Notes: generated by a model from the letters alone, not told the origin. Positions 10,591 to 22,354 are shown, numbered from the stretch's first letter. The stretch is DNA of 64,000 nt from Motacilla alba alba (GCF_015832195.1 NC_052018.1:3547356-3611355), one strand, 5' to 3'. Numbers and translations are program-made.

Positions 10591-11692
10591 ATCGGTGTGA
10601 TGAAGCAGGAGCTGCTCTTCCTGCTGCAAGGATTTCCCTGCGGATTTCACCTTCAAAAGCACCGAGTCCCCAGAGCCCCCGAGGCGTGAGGTTTCCTTCT
10701 GCTGAGCGCTAACAAGTGGTCAGGAGCTCGGGGTTTTGGTGCTGTTCCCTAAATAGAACATCTCTTCAGAAGCCCAAAAGATTCAAAGCTCAGCTGACTT
10801 CCAGAAAAAAAAATGATGTTTATACAGAGCACAACAGGATCTGGATTTTAAATATATATATTTACACAAACACTTACATAAGGACCCTCCTAGACAAAAA
10901 TTAACCTCCAGTTATGCTTTGGGAGGAAATTTTCCCTGGGATTTTGCATTTTCTCCCTATCCACACAATTCCCAAATACTGACCATTGCAATAAAAATAC
11001 ACTGCATTGTAAAGCCTGAAAATTGCCTGATTTTGGTACTTTTTGCTCACAGACTTGGATTTGAATTCCTTTTTTTTCCATCAGAGTTCTGAAAAGCCCT
11101 GAGTTCCAAGAGGTGCCTCCCTCTGTGCCTCAGTTTCCCCAATTTAGAAACAGTCCCCACGCTGCCCAGGTGACATTGAAGTTTATGACATGTCCAAGAA
11201 TTGCTTCTGATAAAAAAAAAATCTGCTGCAAATCAAAAGTCAAAACTGAGAAAGAGCTCCAGGCAGGATGGTTGGAGTTTTTGGAGGAGGGAGAACATTT
11301 TTTGTGGTTTGGGTTTTTTTGAGAATTTTCTAAAAAACAACATGATCTAAGAAAACCAACCAAAAACAGTCACAAGAGACCTGAAGTTTAAAAGTGTGAC
11401 CTCATAATTCTTCCCTAAACCACAAACCAGCTCAAACAGGGACATTAATCAAGTTCCATCATCAAGAGATTTGCAGGCCACAGATGACTCAGATTTGGTC
11501 TTTACTTTGATTTTCTCATTCCCATTTCCCCAGTTTGCATTTTTTTCCGCCTTCCCAGCCCTTCTGTCTCCAGCTCAGCACAGCATTTAGCAAGGCAATG
11601 CACTTTAAATACACTGATAAATAAATATTTATTTCTTTATATGTTCAGTGGGTGAGTTTGGGTGAGTGAAGCTGAGGAGGAGGAGAAGATTT

Positions 11693-11735
11693 GGGATGGG
11701 ATGGGATGGGATGATAAAGGATGGGATGATAAAGA
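11693..11735 (+). repeat. (GGGAT)n short tandem with G-quadruplex pattern
   Basis: Four GGG runs spaced by AT at 11693-11710 fit the canonical G3-loop pattern. They are followed by two degenerate GGATGGGATGATAAAG-like units. Confidence 0.85.
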
Positions 11736-12050
11736 ATGGCCATTTGCAAGGCGCTGCACCAGTGTGGGAGATACACAAATTTATGAATTATATCTCTAAA
11801 AACATATATATCCATATATACCCAAACCCAGAATCTGTTAGGGTTTTTCCCTGCCTGTAAAAAGGTAAGGGAAAAAATATAAAGAAGGAGAAAAAAGGCA
11901 GAACAAGCCTAGTCCTCTAAGAAAAATAACAATAGAGTCCTGCTAAGGAGTAATTCCAGGTCTCCTGGACTGAATTGCAGCAGGTTCCCAGGAATCAGCA
12001 GAGAAGAGGCAGAGTGCTGCAAGAGCCAGTCACACACCCTGCAGCTGGCA

Positions 12051-12078
12051 AAATAATAATAATAGTAATAATAATAAT
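12051..12078. repeat. (AAT)n microsatellite
   Basis: AAT units with one AGT interruption. The minus-strand poly-Tyr frame across it is an artefact of the repeat. Confidence 0.95.
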
Positions 12079-12289
12079 CAGCCATGTCCAATCAGCCCTA
12101 ATGTCCATTACCACCATAGGTTCAGTGCAGGATTAAGAACTGAAAGTGAATAAATATGCCTGTGATTTCCACCATGTTTAGAGGCTGATTGAAAGTCCCA
12201 GTGGAGAGATGTTTTCAGCCATGGATGCATTTTCCAAGCTGGGGCTGCTGTGGCTCTCTCTTGGCTGCACTCTTGACTCCTGACACCCT

Positions 12290-12492
12290 GAAATCCCAGA
12301 ATGGTTTGGGCGGAAAAGGACCTTAAAGATCAGCTGGTTCCACCCCCTGCCATTTTCAGGGACACCTTCCACTATCCCAGGTTGCTCCAAGCTGCCCTTG
12401 GAGACTTCCAGGGATGGGGCAGCTGCAGCTTCTCTGGGAACCTGTTCCAGGGCCTCTCTAGCCTTGGTGTGGGAACACCCATCCCAAATCTG
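12290..12492 (-). mobile_element. CR1 LINE 3' fragment, type A
   Basis: A reversed tail (AAATCCCAGAATGGTTTGGG) opens the element, followed by AAAAGGACCTTAAAGATCAG, GACACCTTCCACTATCCCAG and a GATGGGGCAGCTGCAGCTTC block. The right part decays into non-CR1 sequence. Confidence 0.9.
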
Positions 12493-13558
12493 GATCAGGA
12501 TTCATTCCTCAAGTTGGCCAAAATTTTGAGTTGAACTCACAAATAAGACCTTGTGCTGCTCTTTGTGCAGTAAATGTAATATTGCTCAGGCTCATTCTTG
12601 TCACCCAGCCCCTGCTGTGAGGACTTTCAGCCTCACAGTTAAGGAATAAGATCACAGAACTTCATTTCCTTCCTGTGGTCCCATCCACTTTCCTGGGAAA
12701 TGAAATTCCCTCACTTCACCTTCTGTTACTCACAGACCCACTTGCAGATTTCAGTGCCCTGCCCCCAAAATAGCATGGAAAGTGATGAGAACATCCTCAA
12801 GGCAAGGCAATGTAGGTGTGGGAAGGTCTGGAGAAGCTGGGCCGTGAGGGGGATCTTACTGAGGGGTCTCATTCTCCACCTCAGCCATGTGGCAAGAGCC
12901 ATTCCTGAGTTACTGCCATGGCTGTAGGATCTGACCATCCCCACCCCAAAATGCTAAAACAGCCCTCGGCACAGCTCACAGCAGCCCAGACCCAGCCATG
13001 TCTGAACCTGGGGGTGAGCAGAGCCCTGAGGATGCCCCAGAGGGCTGTTCCCAGGGTCACGCCATGGATGCAACATGGGATTCCCTCTGCACATCCTGGT
13101 GTCCATATGTGAACCTCTGCTCCATGCCACTGTCACCCCTGAACCACAGCCAGACAAGGCCACTGGGGACTTCCCCAGGGTCTCCTCGGGGGAAGCCAAA
13201 CATCCCAATGGTCAACAGAGTCACAGGGAAGGATGGAAAAGGGACAGAGGCCCCCACACCAACACCAGGACTGTGCCCTGCCCACCATGGCCACGGTCCC
13301 CTGTCACCTCCATGGTGTTCCACCTCGCAGAACTCCCTGAGGAGGAGCAAGGAGGGGACCAGGCTGTTTTTTGGGGAAGGTAGAGGGAGGAGTGGCTGTG
13401 TTTGCCTCAGAGCACTCAGGGGATGATGGATGATGCTCCATTATTGGTGCCTTCCAGTGCCGCCCTGCACAGAGAAATCACAGGGACGGGCACAGTGGGA
13501 ATTCAAAGTTACTCCTCTTCACACCTCTGGATCCTCTTTCTTTCCTCATTTTCCTGCT
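12493..13558. other. Single-copy sequence, no gene seen
   Basis: A GC-moderate CR1-free interval. Frames of 80-140 codons overlap on both strands at 12950-13430, which signals low stop density and not coding. Nothing recognisable was found. Confidence 0.45.
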
Positions 13559-13628
13559 CCTTTTAATTATTTTTATTTTTTTTTCTCACTTTCCTGCCCC
13601 TTTTTATTCTTCCTCTCTTTTTCTGGTG
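13559..13628 (+). repeat. Long pyrimidine-rich tract
   Basis: Almost purely T/C for about 70 bp, ending close to GGTGGTACAG. It could be simple sequence, or the polypyrimidine tract of a 3' splice site for the candidate exon that follows. Confidence 0.7.
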
Positions 13629-13638
13629 GTACAGGGAG

Positions 13639-13762
13639 GAAGGGCTTGACTCGGAGAAGGAGCAGTGCAGACAAATCCATCAACTTCAGCGAGGAGGAGC
13701 CGAGCCAGAAAAGCAGCAGGGAGACGTCTTTTCCTTGGGGGAATCTCTGCATGGAGGGATGA
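13639..13762 (+). other. Possible exon (weak candidate)
   Basis: A pyrimidine tract and TACAG acceptor precede a purine-rich, enhancer-like stretch. One frame reads RKGLTRRRSSADKSINFSEE, then EPSQKSSRE, and ends at a stop at 13760-13762. I do not recognise the protein. No good GTRAGT donor is visible, so it would have to be a terminal exon, and no clear poly(A) signal follows closely. The basic-serine then acidic composition resembles a phosphorylatable linker. Chance is a serious alternative. Confidence 0.17.
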
Positions 13763-14159
13763 TGGGAGAGATCCCCTCCGCCCCCCTGCCTCCCTGAACG
13801 CTCCTCACTCTCAGCATCCCCTCAGCCTCCTCACCAACTCTCTGGTTTCCGTGACAACGCTTGGCTCACAAGAGCCTCTCCATTGCAGCTCGCCCAGCCC
13901 AGCACCAGCACAGCTCCTGGTGCCTGTGCAGCCCACGTGGGGCTCAGCGGGTTCTCCAGCAAGCTACAACCTCGGGCTGGGTGCTCGGAGGAAGCTCCAA
14001 AGTGCAGCTGGATCTCGGAGTGGGGAGAAGGCTGCCAGGCTGGGGAGTGTCTCTTTGACCCACCTCTTGGGAATGGTTATTGCAAGAGGTGGGTGATGAC
14101 AGAGGTTGGGATGCAGGAAAGGCAAAGGGAAAATCCTCACAGTGCCCAGGTCAGAGCTG
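13763..14159. other. Moderately CpG-containing single-copy sequence
   Basis: It holds a near-consensus RFX X-box at 13845-13858 and scattered CpG. Overlapping frames to 14096 and 14209 are unrecognised. Confidence 0.4.
13845..13858 (+). promoter_or_regulatory. RFX X-box-like motif
   Basis: GTTTCCGTGACAAC fits GTTNCC-NN-RGNAAC with one mismatch. Single motif matches arise by chance, so this is only suggestive. It lies about 85 bp past the candidate exon. Confidence 0.25.
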
Positions 14160-14566
14160 ATCATAAAATCCAAGAGTCCCTGAATGGTTTGTTTTGGAAG
14201 GGACCTTAAAGCTCAACTTGTTCCATCCCCTGCCACGGGCAGGGACACCTTCCACTAGCCCACGTTGCTCCAAGCCCTGTCCAGCCTGGCCTTGGACACT
14301 TCCAGGGATCCAGGGGCAGCCACAGATTCTCTGGGCAACCTGTGCCAGGGCCTCCCCACCACCACAGGGAACAATTCCTTCCAAATATCCCATCTATCCC
14401 TGCCCTCTGGCAGTTTAAACCCATTCCCTGTGTCCTGTCCTTCCATGCCATGTCCCAAGTCCCTCTCCAGCTCTCCTGGAGCCCCTTTAGGCTCTGGAAG
14501 GGGCTCTGAGCTCTCCCTGGATCCTTCTCATCTCCAGGTGAACACCCCAAGCTCTCCCACCCAGCC
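14160..14566 (-). mobile_element. CR1 LINE 3' fragment, type A
   Basis: A long type A copy whose tail at the left is eroded. It runs through CCTGGCCTTGGACACTTCC to AGGTGAACACCCCAAGCTCT. The minus-strand frame gives RPWHRLPRESVAAPGSLEV and SKARLDRAWSNVG, the ORF2 C-terminus. Upstream enzymatic domains are absent. Confidence 0.94.
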
Positions 14567-15199
14567 CGATGCCGAGGTTACTCCTCCACAATAAATCCAC
14601 GCTGCAGCCTGATCTCCATCGCTGAGACCTGCCCTTGTTCACACCATTAACCCTTCCCACCCTCCTAAAGACAGTGGCTGCACCCCACCACCGTGTTGGG
14701 GATGATCCCTGGCCCATGCCAACTCCTGAGCTGAGACAGAGATGGTTTGGCTAAATCTGAGTTGGCCAGGGCTGAAAAGGCTCTGGGGAAGGCGGCAAAA
14801 ACAGAAATGTGAAGGTTCAACTCTTGTGTTCTGACTCTGTTCCATTTACCACCCACAAAAATCAATCACCCAGCCCTGGCAGGGCCTGGGCAAACCTGAG
14901 TCCCTCTGCTGGCAGTGGTCTCCATCCCTCTGTGCCCCAGTGATGTCACAGCAAGTGCCCAGAGCAGCAGCAGTGACTTCCACCAGGGACTGGACCCAGA
15001 GGGTGACTCACAGAACCCTCTCAGGTGATTGTCCCCTGCCCCAGGGGACAGACTCAAACTCTGGTTATTTTGGCTAAACAGTCACAAAGGACATGAAGCC
15101 ACCTTATAGAGACCCAGGCACTGCTGAGAGTGTTTGCAGAGAGCAAGGGCTATGCCCAGGAAAGAGCCACGGGGTGGGAATAAAGGGCAGGAACCACTT
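14567..15199. other. Single-copy sequence, no gene seen
   Basis: Mixed composition between two minus-strand CR1 pieces. Only short unrecognised frames are present. Confidence 0.5.
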
Positions 15200-15445
15200 A
15201 GAATCATAAAATCACAGAATATCCTGAGCTGGAAGGGACACACCGGGACCATCCAGTCCAACTCCTGGCTGTGCACAGACACCACAACATCCCACCCTGT
15301 GCATCCCTGAGAGTGTTGTTCAAATGCTCCTGGAGCTCTGGCAGCCTTGGGCCTGTGCCCATTCCCTGGGAAACATTTCCAGTGCCCCACAACCCTCTGG
15401 GGGAAGACCCTTTCCCTGATATCCATCCCAATCCCTGAAATAAGC
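15200..15445 (-). mobile_element. CR1 LINE 3' fragment, type C
   Basis: The reversed tail AGAATCATAAAATCACAG is followed by GAGCTGGAAGGGACACACCG and a TCCAACTCCTGGCTGTGCAC block, then CTCTGGGGGAAGACCCTTTC. This is a different 3' end from types A and B. The 206-codon frame that spans this copy in antisense is chance. Confidence 0.88.
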
Positions 15446-15696
15446 ACAACTGGTTTAGTTGTGTGGATAAAGGTTGGTAAATTTATTATCTCTGTAACCT
15501 GGAGCACAGGAAAACAATCAAACAAAACATCCAAACTCTTGCAGGTTTTCTCCACATCCCAGTGCTTGGCAGGGTGTGGGGAGGACTCTGTTTTCAGCAC
15601 AGCCTTGGCACAGAGTAATGAATGCTGTTCTAAATTGTGCCACCATATAAATCCCAAAAATGGACCCAGGACCAGTTGCTGCACAGAGCTACCACT
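15446..15696. other. Short single-copy spacer
   Basis: About 250 bp between a type C and a type D CR1 with no recognisable feature. Confidence 0.4.
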
Positions 15697-15800
15697 GATC
15701 ACAGAATCACAGTCTGGGTTAGAAGGGACCTTTAAAGGTCATCTAGTCCAAACCCCTGGAATGAGCAGGGACATCTCCAACTAGATCAGCTTGTCCAGCT
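15697..15800 (-). mobile_element. CR1 LINE 3' tail fragment, type D
   Basis: GATCACAGAATCACAG is followed by AGAAGGGACCTTTAAAGG and CATCTAGTCCAAACCCCTGG, then GAGCAGGGACATCTCCAAC. The ACATCTCCAACTAGATCAG block marks a separate subfamily. Confidence 0.88.
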
Positions 15801-16816
15801 GATAGGCTGTCCCCTTTGGTTCTGATCTTACACCCTCACAAATATCACAATGGGTAGAAAAGAGAAGGGTATGATAACTTCTTTTCCTCATTCCCATGAA
15901 TCTGGGCAAACCTGATCTGAAGGCAGGATCCCTCTGCTTTCCAGGACTTAGGGCTGGCCATGAGCAAGGAGGGAGTTCCCTTTACTGCTGCCTGCCCTGG
16001 CCCGTGGAAATAAACCAGTGGAGGGAAAAACACAGCCCAGGATGAACCTCAGACTGTGGGAGAGGGAGCTAATTCCCCCTCCTGAAAAGAAAGGAAAGGG
16101 CACAGCAAAGTCACTGCTGGAATTTTTTTGCCAGACATTTTTATCAGTGAGAAGAGAAAGGCAGCTCTGCTCACTAACACGCCTGTTAGGGGTGAGATCC
16201 TCCTGCTTACAGCTGAAGTTCTTCCCTAACAGGACCCAAAGGTGATGGAAATGTTATTTACAGGCAGCCAAATTCCCAGGAAGGGACTGGCAGGGGCAAC
16301 TCTTGGGTATCAGGTGGAATCATGTTTTAACTCTTGGGAACAGCACCCACTCCAAGCCCCGGACTCTTGGTTTTGGTGGGAATTCTGGCACCAGCTAAAT
16401 GTGGGGTTGTCCTCTTTGACATTGAGAAGCCAGCTGAGATTCCAGCTGCCAGAACAAAGGCTGAGGAGCTGTGTTTAACAGCACGAGGACCCAGCTCTAC
16501 ATTACACACACACACACACACACACACGCTGAGCTGTCCCCAGCATTAAAATTTCATTACAAGGAGTGCACCAGGAATAACCATTATCAATTATATATTA
16601 CACGCTGCTTTAGTCTAAAAGAAATCTGATGGCTTGGGGGTTCTGCTGTGAGAAGGAGCCTCTCTTGCAGGCTTTGGAGCTGGTTGTGTGGTGGAGCTTT
16701 GTGATTCACCACACAATTCCCACTCTCCCAGCCCCGTGTCCTTATGGTGGGAATATCCACTCCAGGAGGTGCCTGGCTGGCAGTTTGTCCCAGTTCCATG
16801 CAGGTCATGCTGGGTT
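15801..16816. other. Single-copy sequence with a CA repeat
   Basis: A CR1-free kilobase with an (AC)12 tract at 16504. Several frames of 60-80 codons occur on both strands and none is recognisable. Confidence 0.5.
16504..16527. repeat. (AC)12 microsatellite
   Basis: Twenty-four bases of AC before GCTGAGCTG. The MCVCVCVC frame start on the minus strand is derived from it. Confidence 0.97.
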
Positions 16817-16965
16817 ATCACAGAAGCACAGAATGGTTTGGGTTGGAAGGGTTCCAGTCACACTTTCCACTGTCCCAGGTTGCTCCAAGCCCTGTCCAAC
16901 ACAGCTTTTGACATTTCCAGGGATGAGGGAGCCATAGCTTCTCTGGGCAACCCTCTGTGGGGTGT
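16817..16965 (-). mobile_element. CR1 LINE 3' fragment, type A, internal deletion
   Basis: GAATGGTTTGGGTTGGAAGG is joined almost directly to CACTTTCCACTGTCCCAGG. The GCCATGGGCAGG block between them is missing, so the copy carries an internal deletion of about 40 bp. Confidence 0.88.
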
Positions 16966-18240
16966 CCAGGACAGGTCAGGGATTGAGGATTGGATCTTGA
17001 GGCTTTGTGTAAAGAGCTGGCTTTGCTATCTAGATAATGCCACCACACCAGGAGCTGCTTAGGCAACTCACTTGGTCACCTGAGATGTCACCTACAGCCA
17101 TGGGCGCCTCCAAAGGTGGCTGTCCCGGTGTGTCTTGGACACCTCTTATGGGTGGGATGACTGGAGGTGTCCCCGCTCCTGACAGAAGGTTATTTTGTGG
17201 CCTCAATGTCCTCTGTCAGATACTTTGGTCTGAGCAGCAGACCTCACTCACATCCCAGAGCTGGGGTGTGCATGAACTTATCCTGTACCATTTTCCTGGG
17301 ACAGCAGTGACAGCCATCTCTTCAGTGTCTACAGCACCCAAATCTCCTCTTTCCCCCCAGTGCACCAGGCCTGAGGGCTGAGCAACTTTTAAAAACAAAA
17401 CCCAACAACTCTTCCATTCTTAAGTTGCTCCTCATCCCCACCCTGAGCAGCCTTGGCCCTGTGAAAAATCCACTTCCATTTCTTCCTGTTGAGGAATAAT
17501 TGCTGGCATTGTCTGAAGGCTTTCCTACAAAATGATCGCCCCCACAGATGGCAGACAATGAACAACCCCAGATCCTGACAGCTGATAATGACAGGGACAC
17601 TAAGAAGTGATGGGGTGGAGGGAGGGGATGTTGAAGGGTGTTTAAGTCTTAACACTGATATTCCAATCCAATTAATGCCTCTGTGTGTGATGCCTTAGGA
17701 TTTTAGCTTTTATATTTTTTATATATTTGTAATCCTGCAAATTCTTTAGTGTATATCTCTAAAGCTCCACAGCCTGTCAGCTACTGTCCTCTCATTTTAT
17801 TCAGACAAAACAGTTCCTCTTTAGGCCCAGGACTCAAGGATACCTCACTGTCCAGGTCCAGGCCTCAAAAAGGATAAACAAAAGTAAGCTGGGGGGAGAA
17901 GCAAACTGGGACTATATGACTTCCTTACCTGAAGCTGCAATTAGAAGATTATCCCTGATATGTAAATAGACCAAATTTTAAACTGCATGAAAAATTGGTG
18001 ACCATTTCCCCCAAGGTGTACCTATTGAAGGCCTTCAATTAACACTCACTTTTATTCTCTTAATTTTGTCTAGCCTGTGCTTCAGGTAGCCACTCCAAGG
18101 CATCATGGGCACCCAAGTACTGGATATTGTAGAAAAATGAGCAGCTGGGTGGGGAACAGTCAGGTGAGGGGGTCTGCAGGACTTTGTCCACTCCCTCAAA
18201 GTTTTTGGGAGGAGATCCTCAGGTAGATAGAGAAAGGGCA
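16966..18240. other. Single-copy sequence, no gene seen
   Basis: A CR1-free interval. The left half is mixed, and 17690-18060 is AT-rich. No exon, RNA gene or repeat family was recognised. Confidence 0.5.
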
Positions 18241-18497
18241 TGGGGGAATGGTTTTTAAACTAGAAGAGGAGAGATATCTATTAGAATTTAGGAAGAAATT
18301 CTTCCCTGTGAGGGTGGGGAGGCCCTGGCACAGGTTGCTCAGAGAAGCTGTGGCTGCCCCTGGCTCCCTGGAAGTGTCCAAGTCCAGGCTGGGCAGGGCT
18401 TGGAGCAACCTGGGATGGTGGAAGGTGTCCCTGCCCATGGCAGGGGGTGGGATGATCTTCAAGGTCCCTTGCCACCCAAACTGTTCTGTGATAAAAC
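18241..18497 (+). mobile_element. CR1 LINE 3' fragment, type A, ORF2 C-terminus readable
   Basis: In sense from the ORF2 C-terminus (FRKKFFPVRVGRPWHRLLRE, then LEVSKSRLGRAWSNLG) to GTCCCTTGCCACCCAAACTG and a TTCTGTGATAA tail remnant. Confidence 0.93.
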
Positions 18498-20887
18498 TAC
18501 AGTGGACCCCACATTTCTTTGCTGCCAACAAGCCCATGGCTGCACTTTGAAATCCTTATTTCCCTTTCTCATCCAGTGAATCGTGCCTGAGAAAGTGATT
18601 TCTCAGGATGCAGATTAAAGCAGAACAGCAGAGAGCCTCCAGTGCAATTATGAAAAGGAAGTCATAAAAAATAGTAATTAAAAGCCATATTTCTGCTGGG
18701 TAAATGCCTGGGCAGGGCTGGGAGTTGGAGAGAAAGATGCCTGAAATACAGAGGATGCAGCAGAGGTAGGGGTGGGACAGAAAGGCTTTATTCCAGTGAA
18801 GGAAAGATGGACAGGGATTGCACCACTCCTGCTGTCACCTGTTGGCACAGTCCCTTGCACAGTTCTAATCCAGAAAACAGGCCTGTTGGTCTCTGCTGTC
18901 ACCTGCCTGTGACTCAGTTTCCTGTTGGATAAGCCAGGAATGATGAGTCCTTTGGTCTGTGTGGATGGTGGGACACATGGGGTTCCAGTGCAGCTGCTGA
19001 AATGGAGCTGGAGAAAAGCAAAGCAATTGGGGTAGGGTGGAAGAGGTTTTCCTCACTGAAATGAAAACATGGGCAGAGTTTCATTTGGTTGAACCCTGAA
19101 CTGAGCACTTTTGACCTCCTGGAGTGGCACAGCCTGAGGACATCTCAGGTGGCTTTTGGCACCAGGAGAAGAACTAAGAAAAAGCAACATCTGTATATGT
19201 GAAATATGCAGAGCCTCTTCTCCAAGATCCTGAGGTCTTGTCCTTGGGCTGCCCAAACTGCAAATGCTCTTCCAGCTCCTGATCCAGCAAGGATTTACAC
19301 CTCAAAGATCCTGTACCTCCTGCACCCCTGTGGACATGTGGTCATGGGGTCCCTCTGCCTCTTCCCAACCCTCTCAGACCTGCCCAAAACGAGACCTCTG
19401 AGCTGACTGCTTGGCAGGTGATTGAAACTTCAACACTTGGAAACTTCAACCCAGCTCCTGCCATGGATGTTCACCCTGGAGAAGATGCCAGTGGGACAAC
19501 TGGGATGAGACCTTCCCAGGAAAGTCTTCCTGCACCACCCATCAGCCCATTTCTGCTGTGGGGACATTGGTCCAGCCCCACAGGCAGCAAATGAGACCCC
19601 AGCCAGGGGGAACATTTCAGGAAATGCTCAAAAAAAAAACCCTCTAAAGGCAAAACCCTGGAGGCCAGAGGAACTCTTCGCCTTCCTGCTGCTGAATCAC
19701 CAGTGGGGGGCAGGAATTAAACAGAAGAAAGTAAGAACGGAGTGGCAGTAAGGGGAGATTGTAAACACAAGCCAGATTAAAAACTTAATGGGTCTAAGCA
19801 GGCACTGGGGGTGGGAGAGAGGCGCTGGCAGGGAGGGGAGGCTGGTGCTGCCTGAAAGGGCTGTGGGAAGCTCCAGCCATCCCACTGCACCCAGGGGAAG
19901 GGAAACAGATGCTCTGAAGTGGGAGCTGGATGTACAATCACTAGGCTGGGTCATTCCCAGGAGCTCAGGGGACATTTGGAGGGACAAGGTGGAAGCTCAG
20001 GACTCCCAGCCCTTGCTGTGGTCCCACATGGGGTTTGAAGCCGGGATGGTGTGCAGACAGATGGAGGTTGTTTGAGGGGTGAGGGGAATTCATGGATATA
20101 AAGGAAGAAAAGGTTTTTCAGCCCTGTGTAAATGTGCCTGGGGCAAAGGGGAGATGGGCTCGTGGAAATCAGCCTCCTCAGGTATTAAATTAGGAGGAAG
20201 CTCAGGCCAGCCCAGGAGGAGCCTGGTGGTTGAAGATGCAGAAGACTGAGGCTCAAATCCCAGTTCTTGTAGTATCCCAGAATTCAAAAAACCTTGCTTT
20301 TCCCATTTGCCTCCCAAAGTTTTCCTTTCCCCACACTACAGCTAAGAAAACAAATCTCTCTGTGAGTAGAGGAGCAAAGTTAGGTTGGTTTCCAAGGGAT
20401 GGTGGACTCTCCAGCATCCAGTAAAGAACAAACTCCAGTAAAAGATTTACCCAAGTCTGTGACATTCATCAAGTTTTTATGATGGGTGGTTTGGCTGGAA
20501 TTTAGAAGGGAATATGGTCCAGGGGTGCTTTTTCCTTCACTGAGGATACTGAGGTTCAAATTCTCTTTCCACTTGCCTGGTTGTGTGAAAGTTGAAGGAT
20601 TTATCCTCTGAAAAATCAGGATTAAAAGTTTTGACCCTCTGTCCCTATGTAGGTCTGGTTTCTTCCGGAAATAAATGTTAAGCTGTGGTGAAAGGCTGCC
20701 CAAAACCAAACAGGAAAACTTTGGAAACAGAGTTTTGCACCTCCTAGGCAAAGAGAAGCATTTAAAATGTCTCTGAGGTGAGGTTTGACTTCAAAATTTT
20801 CCTCCAGGCTCTAACACCTGAGGGGAAAAAATAATGATGAAGAAATGGAATGCTGATGACTTCTCTGCTTGCCTGGATTTAAAACCA
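18498..20887. other. Single-copy sequence, no gene seen
   Basis: A 2.4-kb CR1-free interval of ordinary composition. Short overlapping frames only. I looked for splice-like contexts and recognisable peptides and found none. Confidence 0.5.
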
Positions 20888-20935
20888 TGGAATGATAGAA
20901 TTATTTGGGTTGGAAAAGACCTTTCAGATCATCCT
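20888..20935 (-). mobile_element. CR1 LINE 3' tail remnant
   Basis: About 50 bp: ATGGAATGATAGAATTATTT followed by GGGTTGGAAAAGACCTTTC. Only the extreme 3' end inserted or survived. Confidence 0.82.
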
Positions 20936-21330
20936 TTTTGTTACTTTCTGAGGGCTTGATGTGCATCTTGGAGAGCCTGAGATTGGCAATGCCTTAGCTG
21001 TAGCCAGTGAATTTCAGGACATGGGGAAAAGAGCTATTTGATCACACCAGTGATCTGAGCTGCAGATGGGACAGGAACCCTGTCTGGTGGCTCAACAACC
21101 ACGTCCTGGTGCTGGTGACCGTGTCCCCTCCCTGCTGTGCCCATCACCCCAACCAGTCTCTGAGACAACCATGGAAAAGCTGTGGCACCACACAGAGCTG
21201 AGCTGAATCCTCTTTTTGGACCTTCTCTGTGTCAGTCACCTCCCTCCAAGAAGGGACCACATTCCTGCATGGCTGCCCCTGGGAAGAGGTGCAGGATGAT
21301 GCCTTGTCCCAGCAGGCATGTGTGTCACCA
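20936..21330. other. Single-copy spacer
   Basis: About 400 bp of mixed composition with no recognisable feature. Confidence 0.4.
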
Positions 21331-21605
21331 TGGAATCACGGAGGGATTTGGAAGGGAAAGAAAAGCTCATCTCATTCCAACCCCTGCCATGAGCAGGGAC
21401 ACTTTTCGCTAGCCCAGGTTGCTCCAAGCCCTGTCCAGCCTGGCCTTGGACACTTCCAGGGATCCAGGGGCAGTCACAGCTTCTCTGGACAACCTGTGCC
21501 AGGGCCTCACCACCCTCAGAGGGAACAATTCCTTCCCAGTATCCCGTCTAACCCTACTCTCTGTCAGTCTGAAGCCATTTCCCCTTGTCCTGTCACTCCT
21601 GCATC
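21331..21605 (-). mobile_element. CR1 LINE 3' fragment, type A
   Basis: A reversed, decayed tail (GGAATCACGGAGGGATTTGG) leads to CCAACCCCTGCCATGAGC and the CCTGGCCTTGGACACTTCC block. The minus-strand frame gives DRTRGNGFRL and VVRPWHRLSREAV, the ORF2 C-terminus. Confidence 0.93.
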
Positions 21606-22354
21606 CATGGAAGTGTTCCAGAGGCTCCAAGTAAACCCTTTCCAGGCAGATCCCTGACTTGCAGGTTGACCTGCTCCACGCGAGGCATTAACCAGCAGTA
21701 AGGGGATCCTGCCGTGACTCATCCTCAGGATCTGACAAACCCTTGATCCCATTGATAAAAGCCCTGGAGGGTTCTGGCTCCTGGCCAAATCCCTCCACTT
21801 CATTCATGCAAAAGAGGGACAGGGAGGGAAACGGGCTGGGCTCGGGTCCAGGGAACAGAAGCACAGGCGGATCTGGCCATTGCACAGAGTCCTCCTATAG
21901 CCATGGATGGAGGCCAGGGCCATGGGAAGGAGCTGCAGTCAGCCCTGCACAGCCCTGGAGGCTACAGCCAGGAAACAGCAAGGCAGCAGAGTCCTGGGCC
22001 AGAAACTCACCTTGGGGGAGGGAGGAGGAGCAGACCCTTCAGGAAAGCCCTGTTCCTAGGAGAGGTCATGTCCTTCTGGACAAATCCCTCCAGTGGCACC
22101 ATTAACCTGAGCAGCGTGGTTTTCCCAGGTGGATCTAGAGCCAAGCTCCAGTCTTAAACACCAGCAAGACCTTAAACATCAGCAGGACAGGTGAGGACAA
22201 GGAAGGGGCAGTCCCTGGGTGTTGTGGGATGCAAATATTCCTTGTGCAATCCCTTGTGCATCCACATCTTTTTGTGTGCCCATGGATGCTTCCAGTGTTG
22301 GAATGTTTCTCACAGCTTTTCCCTAATTGGTGCTGGAGATGAAAAGGCATCCAG
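21606..22354. other. Single-copy sequence, no gene seen
   Basis: Mixed sequence. Frames at 21743-22157 overlap in two phases and match nothing recognisable. Confidence 0.45.

Larger units (their letters stand above)
10591..12289. other. Single-copy, AT-rich sequence
   Basis: A CR1-free interval after the CpG island. It contains a short (TA)n near 10850-10863, a (GGGAT)4 motif at 11693, an (AAT)n at 12051 and several A-runs. No exon or repeat family was recognised. Confidence 0.5.

Noticed and set aside
10021..10689. 222-codon plus-strand frame with poly-Cys, Ser/Pro-rich and poly-Phe segments
   Set aside because: The segments come from the CTG run, C-rich minisatellite and pyrimidine tract. 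It contains no protein-like sequence.
15082..15702. 206-codon minus-strand frame
   Set aside because: It crosses the 3' ends of two different CR1 copies and single-copy DNA between them, with no domain.
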